Made by a program: the position numbers and the translations under genes. Source: CAYZZU01 sp964483105 (GTDB taxonomy: Bacteria > CG2-30-53-67). From it: a stretch of 50,867 nt of DNA. The notes beneath the pieces were generated by a model, which was not told the origin of the DNA, did no database searches, and worked only from the letters and a program-made list of their open reading frames with translations. Where the stretch lies: NCBI GenBank assembly GCA_964483105.1, contig CAYZZU010000019.1, positions 1 through 50,867 on the forward strand, given 5' to 3'. This document shows positions 17,472-26,116 of this stretch, one piece after another; the stretch's first letter is position 1; every line of letters starts with the position of its first letter.

Positions 17472-18773
17472 ATGGACACCGGCAAGCGACTCAATCCACA
17501 TTATTCTCCTCCGGAACTCAAAGAGCGACTCTATGCCGAACAGGTGGAACAGATCGAGAAGGTCTCCCCCCTTGGTTTGCTGGCGACCCTGATTAACGCC
17601 TCCGTTTTCACGGTTCTCTTCTGGGGGGTTACACCTCATGCCGGGCTTCTCCTCTGGTTCTCTCTTCTCTTCGTCCTGACGGTTCTGCGGCACCCGAAAC
17701 TCTATCAGAAACTCCCGTTCCTGTCGGGTTCTTTCTCCATTCCCTTCCGGGGAAGGCTCTTGGTGATCGGTGCCACCCTTTCGGGAACTGTCTGGGGGTC
17801 GACGGCCCTTTTTCTCTTTCCCACAGACTCCCTCGCCCATCAAACCTTCCTGGCCTTTGTCCTGGGAGGCATGGTCGCGGGTGCGGCGGGCGTCTTTTCC
17901 GCCCTCATGCCGGTTTTTCTCGCCTTCAGCCTTCCCGCCCTGACACCGCTGGCCATCCGTTTTCTTGCACTGGGAGATGCGTTTCATCTTTCCATGGGCG
18001 GGATGATCGTTCTCTTTGCGGTCCTCATGTGGGGGACGGCAAAACGATACAATGCGACGGCCAGACACAACTTCACCCTCCGTCTGAAGAACTGCGACCT
18101 GATCGCGATCCTGGCCGAAGCCAAGGAGCGGGCGGAACAGTTTAATGAGGAGCTGAAACTGGAAATCCGGACACGGAAGAAAGCGGAAGAGGAACTCAAA
18201 AAACAGGAGGAACAGCTGGCCGAACTGGTGGAAGAGCGTACCGCGGAACTCCGGGAGGCCCATCGGAAACTGCAGAAGGAATTCGACGAACGGAAGCGGC
18301 TGGAAAAAGAGCTGATCAAAGCAGCCAAGCTTGAATCCCTCGGCGTCCTGGCCGGCGGTATCGCCCACGACTTCAACAACCTGCTGACGGGAATTCAGGG
18401 CAATATCTCCCTGGCGGCGCTCGACGCCCTCCCCGGTAGTCCACAGGAGTTGACACTGAACGAAGCGGACAAGGCCTGTACCCGGGCCAAGGGCCTGACC
18501 CATCAGCTTCTGACCTTCTCCAAGGGAGGGGAACCGGTGAAGACGACCCTCTCTATCGGAAAGATCGTTCAGGAAACGGCCGACTTTATCCTGAGTGGCT
18601 CCAACGTAAGATGCGTGTTTCATCTGCCCGAGGATCTGTGGTATGTTGAAGCCGACGAGGGGCAGATCGGCCAGGTCATCCAGAACCTGGTGATCAACGC
18701 CGATCAGGCCATGCCGGAGGGGGCGCCATTGAGATCCGCGGCGAGAACATGCATCTTCAAGAGGGGAGGGTAA
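17472..18773 (+). CDS. Hybrid sensor histidine kinase, N-terminal part (frameshifted gene)
   Basis: The first 415 or so codons encode a sensor kinase: six hydrophobic segments between residues 35 and 190 (membrane sensor), a coiled-coil (residues 215-285), then the HisKA box LGVLAGGIAHDFNNLL with phosphoacceptor His299 and the N-box QVIQNLVINADQAMPEG. Just after the N-box the frame breaks: at 18719-18723 there are five Gs where six would keep the frame. The listed end therefore contains about 17 out-of-frame codons. The missing half of the ATPase domain and a receiver continue in the next frame (18749-19429). One inserted G would give a single 652-residue protein. Confidence 0.8.
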   Translation: MDTGKRLNPHYSPPELKERLYAEQVEQIEKVSPLGLLATLINASVFTVLFWGVTPHAGLLLWFSLLFVLTVLRHPKLYQKLPFLSGSFSIPFRGRLLVIGATLSGTVWGSTALFLFPTDSLAHQTFLAFVLGGMVAGAAGVFSALMPVFLAFSLPALTPLAIRFLALGDAFHLSMGGMIVLFAVLMWGTAKRYNATARHNFTLRLKNCDLIAILAEAKERAEQFNEELKLEIRTRKKAEEELKKQEEQLAELVEERTAELREAHRKLQKEFDERKRLEKELIKAAKLESLGVLAGGIAHDFNNLLTGIQGNISLAALDALPGSPQELTLNEADKACTRAKGLTHQLLTFSKGGEPVKTTLSIGKIVQETADFILSGSNVRCVFHLPEDLWYVEADEGQIGQVIQNLVINADQAMPEGAPLRSAARTCIFKRGG

Positions 18774-19429
18774 ACAACCTGGCGGAAGGCGACTACGTCC
18801 GGATCACCTTTCAGGACCAGGGATGCGGAATTGAGGGGGATGATCTTGCCCGCATATTCGACCCCTATTTCACGACCAAGGACCAGGGAAGCGGCCTCGG
18901 CCTCAGCTCCGTCTCTTCCATCGTCCGGAAACATGGCGGTGCCATCACCGTCACATCCGAATTGGGGGAAGGAGCGACCTTCGAGGTCTATCTCCCGGCC
19001 TCCATGAAGGGGGAGGACCATCCGCCCCGACCGGGGAAAGGCCATCTTGCCGTCGGTTCGGGAAGGATCCTCGTTATGGATGACGCAGAACTTGTCCGGC
19101 ATGCCTTGAGCCGGATGCTGAATCAACTCGGCTACCGGGCCGACAGTTGCAGCGACGGCTGGGAGGCCATCGCAAAGTATCGGCAGGCACTCAAGGAAGG
19201 CTCGCCCTATCGTGCCGTTATCATGGACCTCACCATACCGGGCGGCATGGGCGGCAAGGAGGCCGTCCGGGAACTGCTCAAGATCGACCCCGAAGCGAAA
19301 GTGATTGTCTCCAGCGGATACTCCCAAGACCGGATTATGGCGGATTATCGTCATTACGGTTTTTCCGGCGTCATGGTGAAGCCCTGTGAAATCCGCAAGT
19401 TATCGGAGGTCCTGGAAACCGTCCTGTGA
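18749..19429 (+). CDS. Hybrid sensor histidine kinase, C-terminal part: HATPase end plus receiver domain
   Basis: This frame continues the kinase at 17472. It begins (before the first ATG shown) right after the broken N-box and encodes the G1 box FQDQGCGI, an F-box-like IFDPYFTTK, and the G2 box GSGLGLSSV, followed by a receiver domain with the acidic pair in ILVMDDAELV, the phosphoacceptor Asp160 (VIMDLTIPGG) and the conserved Lys in MVKP. On its own it lacks the His box and so could not autophosphorylate. There is no Shine-Dalgarno at 18749, so it is best read as the second half of one gene. The signal sensed is unknown. Confidence 0.8.
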   Translation: MHLQEGRVNNLAEGDYVRITFQDQGCGIEGDDLARIFDPYFTTKDQGSGLGLSSVSSIVRKHGGAITVTSELGEGATFEVYLPASMKGEDHPPRPGKGHLAVGSGRILVMDDAELVRHALSRMLNQLGYRADSCSDGWEAIAKYRQALKEGSPYRAVIMDLTIPGGMGGKEAVRELLKIDPEAKVIVSSGYSQDRIMADYRHYGFSGVMVKPCEIRKLSEVLETVL

Positions 19430-19454
19430 ACGAAAAAAGTTTTTGGGCCGGCCA

Positions 19455-19624
19455 CCTCATTGATGGACTTGTAAAAAGTCCTCTAATGGGATGGCAAAGT
19501 AAAAAGATCCGATAGCTCTGCTTGCGAATCCTGAGGAATGAGGCGTACTAAGACGTACGCCGCAGTGACGAAGGATGGAGCATAACGCAGCAGACGGACT
19601 TTTTACGAAGCCATCCTCATTGAT
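19455..19624. mobile_element. MITE-like element with 10-bp target duplication
   Basis: A roughly 150-bp non-coding insertion. CCTCATTGAT occurs at 19455-19464 and again at 19615-19624, as a target-site duplication would. Just inside are imperfect 20-bp terminal inverted repeats: 19462-19481 and 19596-19615 (three mismatches, sharing GTAAAAAGTCC at their inner ends). The middle carries a perfect hairpin, GGCGTAC (19542-19548) with GTACGCC (19555-19561). No transposase is encoded. I recall similar short elements scattered in deltaproteobacterial genomes, but cannot check it here. Confidence 0.6.
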
Positions 19625-19631
19625 CCTGGGC

Positions 19632-19811
19632 ATGTACAATGGAAACCGGCGGAGATTTCTGAAGGCCCGCCGGCAGTACGGCAACGATGACAAGACCCTG
19701 TTGAATGATTTGCGATACGGCCTTTGTCTCCGTCGTGCCGGGTTTGTGGAAAAATGGCGGAAGGTTCTCCGGGAAGAGATGCACCGGGAGAAGCCCGATC
19801 TTGTTCAGTGA
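19632..19811 (+). CDS. Small basic protein of unknown function (possible remnant)
   Basis: A 59-residue reading frame starting MYNGNRRRFLKARRQYG and ending KVLREEMHREKPDLVQ, rich in Arg, Lys and Leu. No family is recognised. The frame is open backwards through the right end of the MITE-like element to an ATG at 19575. Without the element it would read back to the kinase stop without a good start. It may be a small gene that lost its 5' end to the insertion, or chance. There is no clear Shine-Dalgarno. Confidence 0.35.
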   Translation: MYNGNRRRFLKARRQYGNDDKTLLNDLRYGLCLRRAGFVEKWRKVLREEMHREKPDLVQ

Positions 19812-19843
19812 ATATGTTGCATGAGACAGGGGGTATAATCAAT

Positions 19844-20761
19844 ATGCAGATCCAATCCGTCGAGGATGTTTCCAGTGCCTTGAAGAAGCAGAAATATATT
19901 GCCTCAAAAGAGATCGCGACGATCGTTTACCTTGCCATCAGGATGAAACGCCCGGTCCTGGTGGAGGGGCCGGCGGGCGTCGGCAAAACGGAGTTGGCCC
20001 GGGCCATGGCCAACGCGCTGCGCATGGAACTGATCCACTTGCAGTGTTATGAGGGAATTGATGAGACGAAAGCGATTTATGAATGGGAATATGCCAAACA
20101 GCTTCTCTACACGCAACTGCTGAAAGAGAAGATTCACGAATTAATCGGGTCCTCGAAGGATCTCGCGCAAGCAATCCGAAGACTCGATGAGTTGGAAAAC
20201 GCCTTTTTCTCCGAACATTTCCTGTTGCAAAGGCCTCTCTTAAAGGCGATTACATCGGAAAAACAATCCGTCCTGCTGATTGATGAAGTAGACAAACCGG
20301 ACCCGGAATTTGAAGCTTATCTGTTGGAAGTGTTGAATAACTACGAAATTACCATTCCGGAAATCGGGACACGGAAACCCCGGGAAATTCCCATTGTCTT
20401 CTTAACCTCCAATGCGAACCGGGATCTGAGCGACGCCCTGAAGCGGAGGTGCCTGCACCTCTTCATCGACTATCCATCGCAGGATCTGGAATGTAAAATC
20501 GTGGCATCCAGATTCCCTGAGATGAACAAGACCTTGATTGCAAAACTGGTATCCTCGATCCACAGGATACGTGAATTAGACATCAAGAAGAAACCCGCGA
20601 TTTCCGAGACGATTGACTGGGCGGAATCGCTTCTTACCCTGAATATCAGGAATATCGGTCCCGACGACCTCCGGAGGACCTTGGGAATCATCAGCAAGTA
20701 CAAAACCGATATGGATACCATCATGATGAACTCGGACACGGTCCTCGGAGATCTTTCGTGA
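19844..20761 (+). CDS. MoxR-family AAA+ ATPase
   Basis: A 305-residue AAA+ protein with Walker A EGPAGVGKTE (residues 41-50), Walker B VLLIDEVDKPDPEFE, sensor 1 VFLTSNANRDLSDALKRRC and an arginine-finger region. MoxR ATPases act as chaperones for metal-cofactor or complex assembly, working with a VWA-domain partner, which is the next gene here (overlapping by 4 bp). In the CoxD/CoxE subgroup the pair helps mature molybdenum hydroxylases, but no such enzyme is in the window. ATG 19844 starts the conserved part, with a GGGGG about 12 bases upstream; ATG 19814 is an alternative. Confidence 0.85.
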   Translation: MQIQSVEDVSSALKKQKYIASKEIATIVYLAIRMKRPVLVEGPAGVGKTELARAMANALRMELIHLQCYEGIDETKAIYEWEYAKQLLYTQLLKEKIHELIGSSKDLAQAIRRLDELENAFFSEHFLLQRPLLKAITSEKQSVLLIDEVDKPDPEFEAYLLEVLNNYEITIPEIGTRKPREIPIVFLTSNANRDLSDALKRRCLHLFIDYPSQDLECKIVASRFPEMNKTLIAKLVSSIHRIRELDIKKKPAISETIDWAESLLTLNIRNIGPDDLRRTLGIISKYKTDMDTIMMNSDTVLGDLS

Positions 20762-22122
20762 CATCCATGTTGCTTCAGTTCGTGAATTTTCTGCGGTACC
20801 GTGGATTTGCTGTTGCAACCTCTGCATTACAGGATGCCGTTATCGCCTTGGAACAGGTTGACTTATTGGATCGCGAGCAATTTCTCTTTGCCCTGCAAGG
20901 ATGTTTTATCAAACACAGTAAAGACCGACAACGGTTCAATACGTTGTTTCATCGCTTTTTCGAAGATCACACGCCTCTGGCGTTCGAACAGTTGGATTCC
21001 GTAATCAAAATACAGGCGCTGGAGTTTGCGCGACAGTTGCGGGACAGTGAGTATGACGCCGGGAACATCCTGGCCGATTATATTCAAGGTGACATCACCG
21101 GATTATTGGAATTCGTTGAGGCTGATGAATCTCCGGTAGGTGTGGAAGGAGAGCCATCAGACACCTCTACGGCAAAGTCCAAACGGGGCAAGGTGTTAAA
21201 AGCACTCCGTGCCACCCAGAACAAAGGAGCGGAATTCGCAGAGGCATCCTACCAGATGACCCGGGATCAGCGAGAGGAGTTGAGCGAATTTTTAAGGCGG
21301 CGTCTGCAGGAGGCCCGGGACCTTCTGGAGGACAAGGTGTCACAAAATTCGGTCCAGGCGAAACTGCTGCCATGGGAGCGCCAAAGAACCATTTCCACCA
21401 TCCGCTTTGATCAGTTGACCCTCAAAGAACATACCCAGGTGAAAGATGCGGTCGAAAAGTTGGCGCAAAAATTGAGGGATGCATTGACTCGTCGGGCTAA
21501 AAGAGCGCATCGGGGAAGTCTGGATGTCAAGAATACGATCCGTAATTCCTTGAGATATGGTGGCATTCCTTTTGATTTCCGGCGGCGCGTGTATCGCCGC
21601 AAGAAAGGGAAAATCGTCGCCCTTTGCGACATCTCCATGTCGGTTGCTTTTGAGGCCCATTTGATGCTTCTGCTGTTGTACCGCCTGCAGAATCGCTTTT
21701 CCAAAATCCGTTCGTTTATTTTTGTTCGAACCTCCCATGAGATTTCTTATTATTTTAAAGAGAACACCTTGGAAACCGCCTTCGAAAAGGCGGTCAAGCA
21801 ACATCGGATCGGATTGGGACGCTTAACGAATTACGGGATTGCTTTTGAAACATTTCTTGAAAAATACTCCGGGGCACTGGACAAGGATACGACAGTGATT
21901 GTCCTGGGGGATGGGGAGAATAACTGGAACGATCCGAAAGTGGAAGCTTTCCGGCAGATTGCGGAGAGAGTACGAAGAATCATCTGGCTGAATCCGGAAG
22001 AAGAGAAATGCTGGTATTCCGCAACCAATGTGATCATGAAGTATCAGCCCTATTGCGATGTCATAAAAGAATGCGCGACTTTAGAGCAGCTTACCGATTT
22101 CGTGGGAAGCCTTGTCGTGTAG
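20758..22122 (+). CDS. VWA domain protein, CoxE-like
   Basis: A 454-residue protein. The N-terminal two thirds are helical and charged. The C-terminal von Willebrand A domain has the MIDAS motif DISMS (in VALCDISMSVAFE), a conserved Thr (RLTNYGIAF) and VIVLGDGENNWND. CoxE-type proteins pair with MoxR ATPases, and the GTG here overlaps the MoxR stop (GTGA), so they are coupled; an ATG at 20767 is an alternative start. The target complex is not apparent from the neighbours. Confidence 0.85.
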   Translation: MTSMLLQFVNFLRYRGFAVATSALQDAVIALEQVDLLDREQFLFALQGCFIKHSKDRQRFNTLFHRFFEDHTPLAFEQLDSVIKIQALEFARQLRDSEYDAGNILADYIQGDITGLLEFVEADESPVGVEGEPSDTSTAKSKRGKVLKALRATQNKGAEFAEASYQMTRDQREELSEFLRRRLQEARDLLEDKVSQNSVQAKLLPWERQRTISTIRFDQLTLKEHTQVKDAVEKLAQKLRDALTRRAKRAHRGSLDVKNTIRNSLRYGGIPFDFRRRVYRRKKGKIVALCDISMSVAFEAHLMLLLLYRLQNRFSKIRSFIFVRTSHEISYYFKENTLETAFEKAVKQHRIGLGRLTNYGIAFETFLEKYSGALDKDTTVIVLGDGENNWNDPKVEAFRQIAERVRRIIWLNPEEEKCWYSATNVIMKYQPYCDVIKECATLEQLTDFVGSLVV

Positions 22123-22793
22123 ACACCCTCGGCACAACCTCAAGTTGCTCCCTCGTCGACCATCGAAAAATATCCTGAACCGCCTATTTTGTGAAATGTT
22201 GAGACCTGACCCTGGGCATATGGAATAGCTCGATGTGGCGGATCCCGTGAAGATGAAGTTGTCGGCGTTGCCTGCGTATGTCCGCATCGGGTATGACAGA
22301 TGGAACGTGATCAGAAAAAGGAACAGCCAGAACCTGGGAAGATGCGATTGATGCAAGATTTCCTCCTCCGGAAAGATCTTGTCGCCTTGATGTCGCCGGT
22401 TCGGATTCAGAAGTATGATGATCAATCGTTCCGCAATGGATTCATCCAGCTCTCCCGGATAAAAAACAGAAACCGGAGCCTGCGAATCAATCCACCACAA
22501 AACTTTCTGCAAACTTTCTGCCAATTCCGTTCTGGTTGGTTGCCTGCAGTGCGAAAGTACAGTCTCTACAAAGTGTTACCGGTTCGTGCGATCTTTTGAA
22601 AAGAAACGGAGTGGTCAGGATGTGTGAAATATTTTTCCACTTTCAGGAAAAAATCTTCCATGGATGTGAAATAAATTACCATTTCGAGGAGGTGCTGTCA
22701 AGACCATCTTTCTTCTGAATACAAAAACAGGCACAGATACTTTTTTCAGCTTATAGCGCTGTAGTAAACAGATTCGAATATTCTGAAATCCTC
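22123..22793. other. Gene-poor interval, possible decayed sequence
   Basis: About 670 bp without a convincing gene. Overlapping frames of about 100-147 codons exist on both strands (around 22300-22599 plus, 22081-22524 minus), but neither has a Shine-Dalgarno sequence or a recognisable fold. At 22192-22215 the sequence reads GTGAAATGTTGAGACCTGACCC, which I recall as part of a short repeat seen near REP-type transposases in related genomes. The stretch may be a decayed mobile or hypothetical gene. Confidence 0.4.
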
Positions 22794-22822
22794 TTGCTTT
22801 TTATGGGGGACAATACTACTAT
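22794..22822 (+). promoter_or_regulatory. Predicted sigma70 promoter for the OsmC gene group
   Basis: TTGCTT (22794-22799), 17 bp, TACTAT (22817-22822), placing a start site near 22829, about 59 bp upstream of the OsmC ATG. A GAATATTC palindrome lies about 20 bp before the -35 box. It is a moderate match only. Confidence 0.4.
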
Positions 22823-22887
22823 GCTTCCCCGTTGTGATGGCTTTGAATCCGTATTGTTTAATCTATATGTCGGAGGGAGCGTTTCAG

Positions 22888-23349
22888 ATGGACGAGCAGA
22901 AGAATCTGGAAGGGTTGGAAACTTACAAGCAGAAGATCAATCCGATGACCAGAGGGACGGTTTCCTGGATGGAGGATCTTCGTTTTGAGGCGAGGACCCA
23001 GGTGGGGTATGATTTTGAGTTTGACGGGAAGATTCAGTGGGGGTGCGCCCCGACCGAGAGTCTTCTTTTGAGTCTGGCCGGGTGCATGGCGATCGACATG
23101 GTCAGCTTTCTGAAAAAGATGCGGGTTGAACTTTCCTCATTCAAGATTGATATTGCCGGAGAGCGGAACCCCACTCCTCCTCAATATTTCAAGGCCGTGG
23201 AGATCATGATCCATGCCGCGGGGGCCGGGCTGAATGAGAACAAGATGAAGCGGGCCGTGAGTCTTTCCCATGAAAAATATTGTTCCGTCTATCATACCCT
23301 GAGGAAGGATCTCGAGGTGAAGGTGGATTATGTCATTGAAGAGGCCTGA
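22888..23349 (+). CDS. OsmC family protein
   Basis: A 153-residue OsmC/Ohr-fold protein. The first conserved cysteine lies in LLLSLAGCMAIDMV and the second in the HEKYCSVYHTL region, which are the two positions used for thiol-based peroxide reduction in this family. Some OsmC proteins in sulfur bacteria may handle organic persulfides instead; nothing here decides. ATG 22888 is preceded by GGAGGG at 10 bases; an upstream frame to 22834 lacks this. It is followed after 21 bp by a gene whose C-terminal half is a second OsmC domain. Confidence 0.82.
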   Translation: MDEQKNLEGLETYKQKINPMTRGTVSWMEDLRFEARTQVGYDFEFDGKIQWGCAPTESLLLSLAGCMAIDMVSFLKKMRVELSSFKIDIAGERNPTPPQYFKAVEIMIHAAGAGLNENKMKRAVSLSHEKYCSVYHTLRKDLEVKVDYVIEEA

Positions 23350-23370
23350 TCCCGGCCGGGGAGGTAACAT

Positions 23371-24474
23371 ATGCGCACATTCACAGGCCTGAATCATCTG
23401 GCCCTGGCGACTGCCGATATGGACCGGACCATCTATTACTGGCGGGATCTTCTCGGGATGCGTCTGGTCGCGGGGTTCGGAAAGCCGGGATATCGTCAGT
23501 ATTTCTTCTCCATCTCGGAGAATGATCTGATCGCCTTTTTTGAATGGCCGGATGTCCAACCGGTCCCCTACAAGCGGCACGGAGCCTCGGTCAAAGGGCC
23601 TTTTGTGTTCGATCATGTCTCTTTCGGTGTGGAGAAGGAGGAGGATCTCTGGGAACTCGCGGACAAACTGGATGCGGCGGACTTTCCGGTTTCCGACGTG
23701 ATCGACCATGGTTTTATCCATTCTATCTATACCTTTGATCCGAACGGCATTCCTCTCGAGTTCAGTCACAATGTCGAGGGGGTGGATATCCGGAAGAGAC
23801 CCATGATGGCGGACGTAGTTCCAGTGCCCGCGGCGCAGGAAGGGCCGGACCCGAAGCCGGAACGCTGGCCTGCTCCGGAGTCACCCACACCCGAGGAGGA
23901 ACGAGTGATCGTACCGGGTGAGGGGAGCGGGATGTTTGTAAGGAGGAATGAAATGACACAGTCCAAAAAGAATTCCCTCGGTGAGATCGTGGCCAAAAGG
24001 ATCGAGCGCTTGCGGGAGCGTCCTCAGGTCGCGATCTACAAGCCGAAGGTCACCTCCCGCCATGTCCGGAATCTCTACACCGAATCGGAAGTGCGGGGCC
24101 ACATCGTCAAGTCGGACTACCCGGAACCGGCGGGCGGAGAAAACCTGGCCCCGAACCCGATCGAGCTTCTCCTCTCGGCCATGGCCTCATGTATCGAGGC
24201 CGCCTTTTACGAATTTGCCGAATATCACGGGCTGACGATCCACTCCGTCAGCGTGGACATCAAAGGGGAACTCGATCTGAGAGGTCTTTTCATGGTGGAT
24301 GAGACCGTCGATGCCGGATTCCGGGATTTGGCCTACACCTTCTGGATTGTGACGCCCGATCCCCCCGAAAAGGTCCAAAGCCTCGCCGAGAAGGTCGTCT
24401 CCCACTGTCCCGTCGTCGACAGCCTGCGGCGGCCCATTGATGTTCACGGTGAGATCGAAATTCGTAAGCCCTGA
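23371..24474 (+). CDS. VOC (glyoxalase-fold) and OsmC domain fusion protein
   Basis: A 367-residue protein with two unrelated domains in one frame. Residues 1-145 form a vicinal-oxygen-chelate/glyoxalase domain (GLNHLALATADMDRTIYYWRDLLGMRLV; metal-ligand candidates His8, His85 and a Glu in GIPLEFSHN). Residues 146-194 are a Pro/Glu-rich linker. Residues 195-367 are OsmC-like, with the first Cys in LLLSAMASCIEAAFYEF and the second in VVSHCPVVDSL. The junction has its own ribosome-binding site (see 23941). It may be a true fusion, or two proteins made from one frame. Substrate unknown. Confidence 0.8.
   Translation: MRTFTGLNHLALATADMDRTIYYWRDLLGMRLVAGFGKPGYRQYFFSISENDLIAFFEWPDVQPVPYKRHGASVKGPFVFDHVSFGVEKEEDLWELADKLDAADFPVSDVIDHGFIHSIYTFDPNGIPLEFSHNVEGVDIRKRPMMADVVPVPAAQEGPDPKPERWPAPESPTPEEERVIVPGEGSGMFVRRNEMTQSKKNSLGEIVAKRIERLRERPQVAIYKPKVTSRHVRNLYTESEVRGHIVKSDYPEPAGGENLAPNPIELLLSAMASCIEAAFYEFAEYHGLTIHSVSVDIKGELDLRGLFMVDETVDAGFRDLAYTFWIVTPDPPEKVQSLAEKVVSHCPVVDSLRRPIDVHGEIEIRKP
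23941..23955 (+). promoter_or_regulatory. Internal ribosome-binding site and start codon within the VOC-OsmC gene
   Basis: AGGAGG (23941-23946), a six-base spacer, then ATG (23953-23955) in the same frame as the fusion. It would start the OsmC domain exactly at its own N-terminus (MTQSKKNSLGEIV). Such a strong, well-spaced signal suggests a separate OsmC protein of 173 residues is also made, or that the two were once separate genes. Confidence 0.55.
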
Positions 24475-24593
24475 CTTTCGATCCTTGACAAGGAAGAGGG
24501 GTTCTGATATAAAAAGTGTGTGCCTCCGGGGGGGATCGCCGCTATGAAACCTGGTTTTCCAGCGAACGGCTCATGGGTTCGAGTGAGGACAAT

Positions 24594-25058
24594 ATGAATG
24601 TCAGGGACTTGATCAAAGAGAAGCCGAACATTGTTTATTCCACCGACCAGGAAAGCAGTGTGGCCGAAGCCATCGAGCAGATGGTGGAGCACGAGGTCGG
24701 GGCTTTGATCGTGACGCAGGAGAACCGTCCGGTCGGTTTGTTGTCCGAGAGGGATATCATCAAATGCTGGATCAGCATCGGGTATGGCGCAAACGAACCC
24801 AAGGGGCATCGCCTCTTTAAGGATATCAAGGTCCGGGAGGTGATGAGCGGGAACCTGATCGTGGTGGAACCGTCGGATGACTTGTGTTACGTGATGAATA
24901 TCATGATCAAGAACCGGATTCGTCACCTTCCTGTCGTGGAGAACCATCAACTGGTCGGCGTGCTTTCCATGCGGGATGTGGTGCGGACGCAGGTGACCAC
25001 CCTGAAGGCTGAGAACCACTACCTCAAAGAGTACATCACGGATCAGTATCCCGGCTAA
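24594..25058 (+). CDS. CBS-pair domain protein
   Basis: A 154-residue protein made of two CBS motifs (residues 1-60 and 80-140: VGALIVTQENRPVGLLSERDIIK and IRHLPVVENHQLVGVLSMRDVVR). Such stand-alone pairs bind adenine nucleotides (AMP, ATP, SAM, sometimes NAD) and act as energy or redox sensors. ATG 24594 follows GAGGAC; longer frames to 24516 lack support. Its position before NAD kinase suggests a part in redox balance, but that is inference. Confidence 0.82.
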   Translation: MNVRDLIKEKPNIVYSTDQESSVAEAIEQMVEHEVGALIVTQENRPVGLLSERDIIKCWISIGYGANEPKGHRLFKDIKVREVMSGNLIVVEPSDDLCYVMNIMIKNRIRHLPVVENHQLVGVLSMRDVVRTQVTTLKAENHYLKEYITDQYPG

Positions 25059-25251
25059 GTGCCTGACCTTGCATTCATCTCTTGTGCGGCAGTGAAGAAT
25101 CTTTTTCGGACGAAGCCGCTATTCTTTCCCCGTTTATCAAACCGGACTTGATGGATTCGGACGCAAGTCCACGCCCGGGAGGGCGACGAGGGAGTGAACA
25201 AACCCGTTTTGAGGGTTTCTCAGCGCGAGAGAGGGAGCCGGAACCCGGGTC

Positions 25252-26100
25252 ATGAAAATCGGAATCATCGCGAAACCGCAACTCGAGGCCGCTGAGATCC
25301 TTCGCGCCTTTCTTGCCTATCTCCATCAACGAAAGATTCAAACTTTCCTGGACCGGGACACGGCAGGGATGATGGGTGAATCGAGCCCCTATTCGACGGC
25401 CGAAATCCCGGACAAGGTGGATCTGATCGCCGTCCTGGGCGGTGACGGGACTCTCCTGGGGGTGGCCCGTTTGATCGGTGACCGGGATGTGCCGATTTTC
25501 GGGATTAATCTCGGCAGTCTGGGGTTTTTGACCGAGGTGACTCTGGATGAACTCTATCCGACCCTGGAAAAGGTTCTGGAAGGGGACGTGGTATACGACA
25601 CCCGGATGATGCTGCACGCTGTTTTAGTCCGGGACGGGAAGGAGATTGCGTGCCATACGGTTCTGAACGATATCGTGGTGAACAAGGGGGCCATGGCCAA
25701 GATCATTGACCTGATCACCTATATTGATGGAAGACATGTGGCTAATTTCAAATCCGACGGCCTGATTGTCTCTACCCCCACCGGTTCCACGGCCTATAAC
25801 CTGGCGGCGGGCGGACCGATCGTTCAGCCCGGAATGCACGCGATTATTCTGACCCCAATCTGTCCCCACATCCTGACAAACCGTCCGGTGGTCGTCAAGG
25901 ATACCAGCCGAATCGAGATCTCACACTTTTCCTCGGACAGTGAGGTCCTTCTTTCCCTGGACGGGCAGGTCTGGCATTCCCTCCAGGGCGGGGATGTAGT
26001 CCGGATCGTCCGGGCGGAGCATGCCCTGCAGTTGATTTCCGTCCCCGGGAAGAACTATTTTGATGTCCTGCGGACCAAGCTGAAGTGGGCCGAACGGTAA
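25252..26100 (+). CDS. nadK: NAD kinase
   Basis: A 282-residue ATP-NAD kinase, which phosphorylates NAD to NADP in the cytoplasm. The catalytic GGDGTLLG motif (about residues 63-70), NLGSLGFLTE, the FKSDGLIVSTPTGSTAYNLAAGGPIV block and the C-terminal SLDGQ segment are all present at normal spacing. Length is normal for the family. A GAGGGAG precedes the ATG. The product NADP(H) is what the NfnAB-type enzyme and possibly the DsrL proteins of this window use, though nadK is a housekeeping gene and need not be linked. Confidence 0.95.
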   Translation: MKIGIIAKPQLEAAEILRAFLAYLHQRKIQTFLDRDTAGMMGESSPYSTAEIPDKVDLIAVLGGDGTLLGVARLIGDRDVPIFGINLGSLGFLTEVTLDELYPTLEKVLEGDVVYDTRMMLHAVLVRDGKEIACHTVLNDIVVNKGAMAKIIDLITYIDGRHVANFKSDGLIVSTPTGSTAYNLAAGGPIVQPGMHAIILTPICPHILTNRPVVVKDTSRIEISHFSSDSEVLLSLDGQVWHSLQGGDVVRIVRAEHALQLISVPGKNYFDVLRTKLKWAER

Positions 26101-26116
26101 TTTCCAATGAAGCAAT

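Noticed and set aside
17409..18623. 404-codon minus-strand frame opposite the histidine kinase
   Set aside because: Low-complexity charged translation and no start signal; the kinase motifs are on the plus strand.
22081..22599. Overlapping frames on both strands (147 and 99 codons) in the gene-poor interval
   Set aside because: No Shine-Dalgarno sequence, no recognised fold and no coding signal to choose between the strands; recorded as a gene-poor interval.
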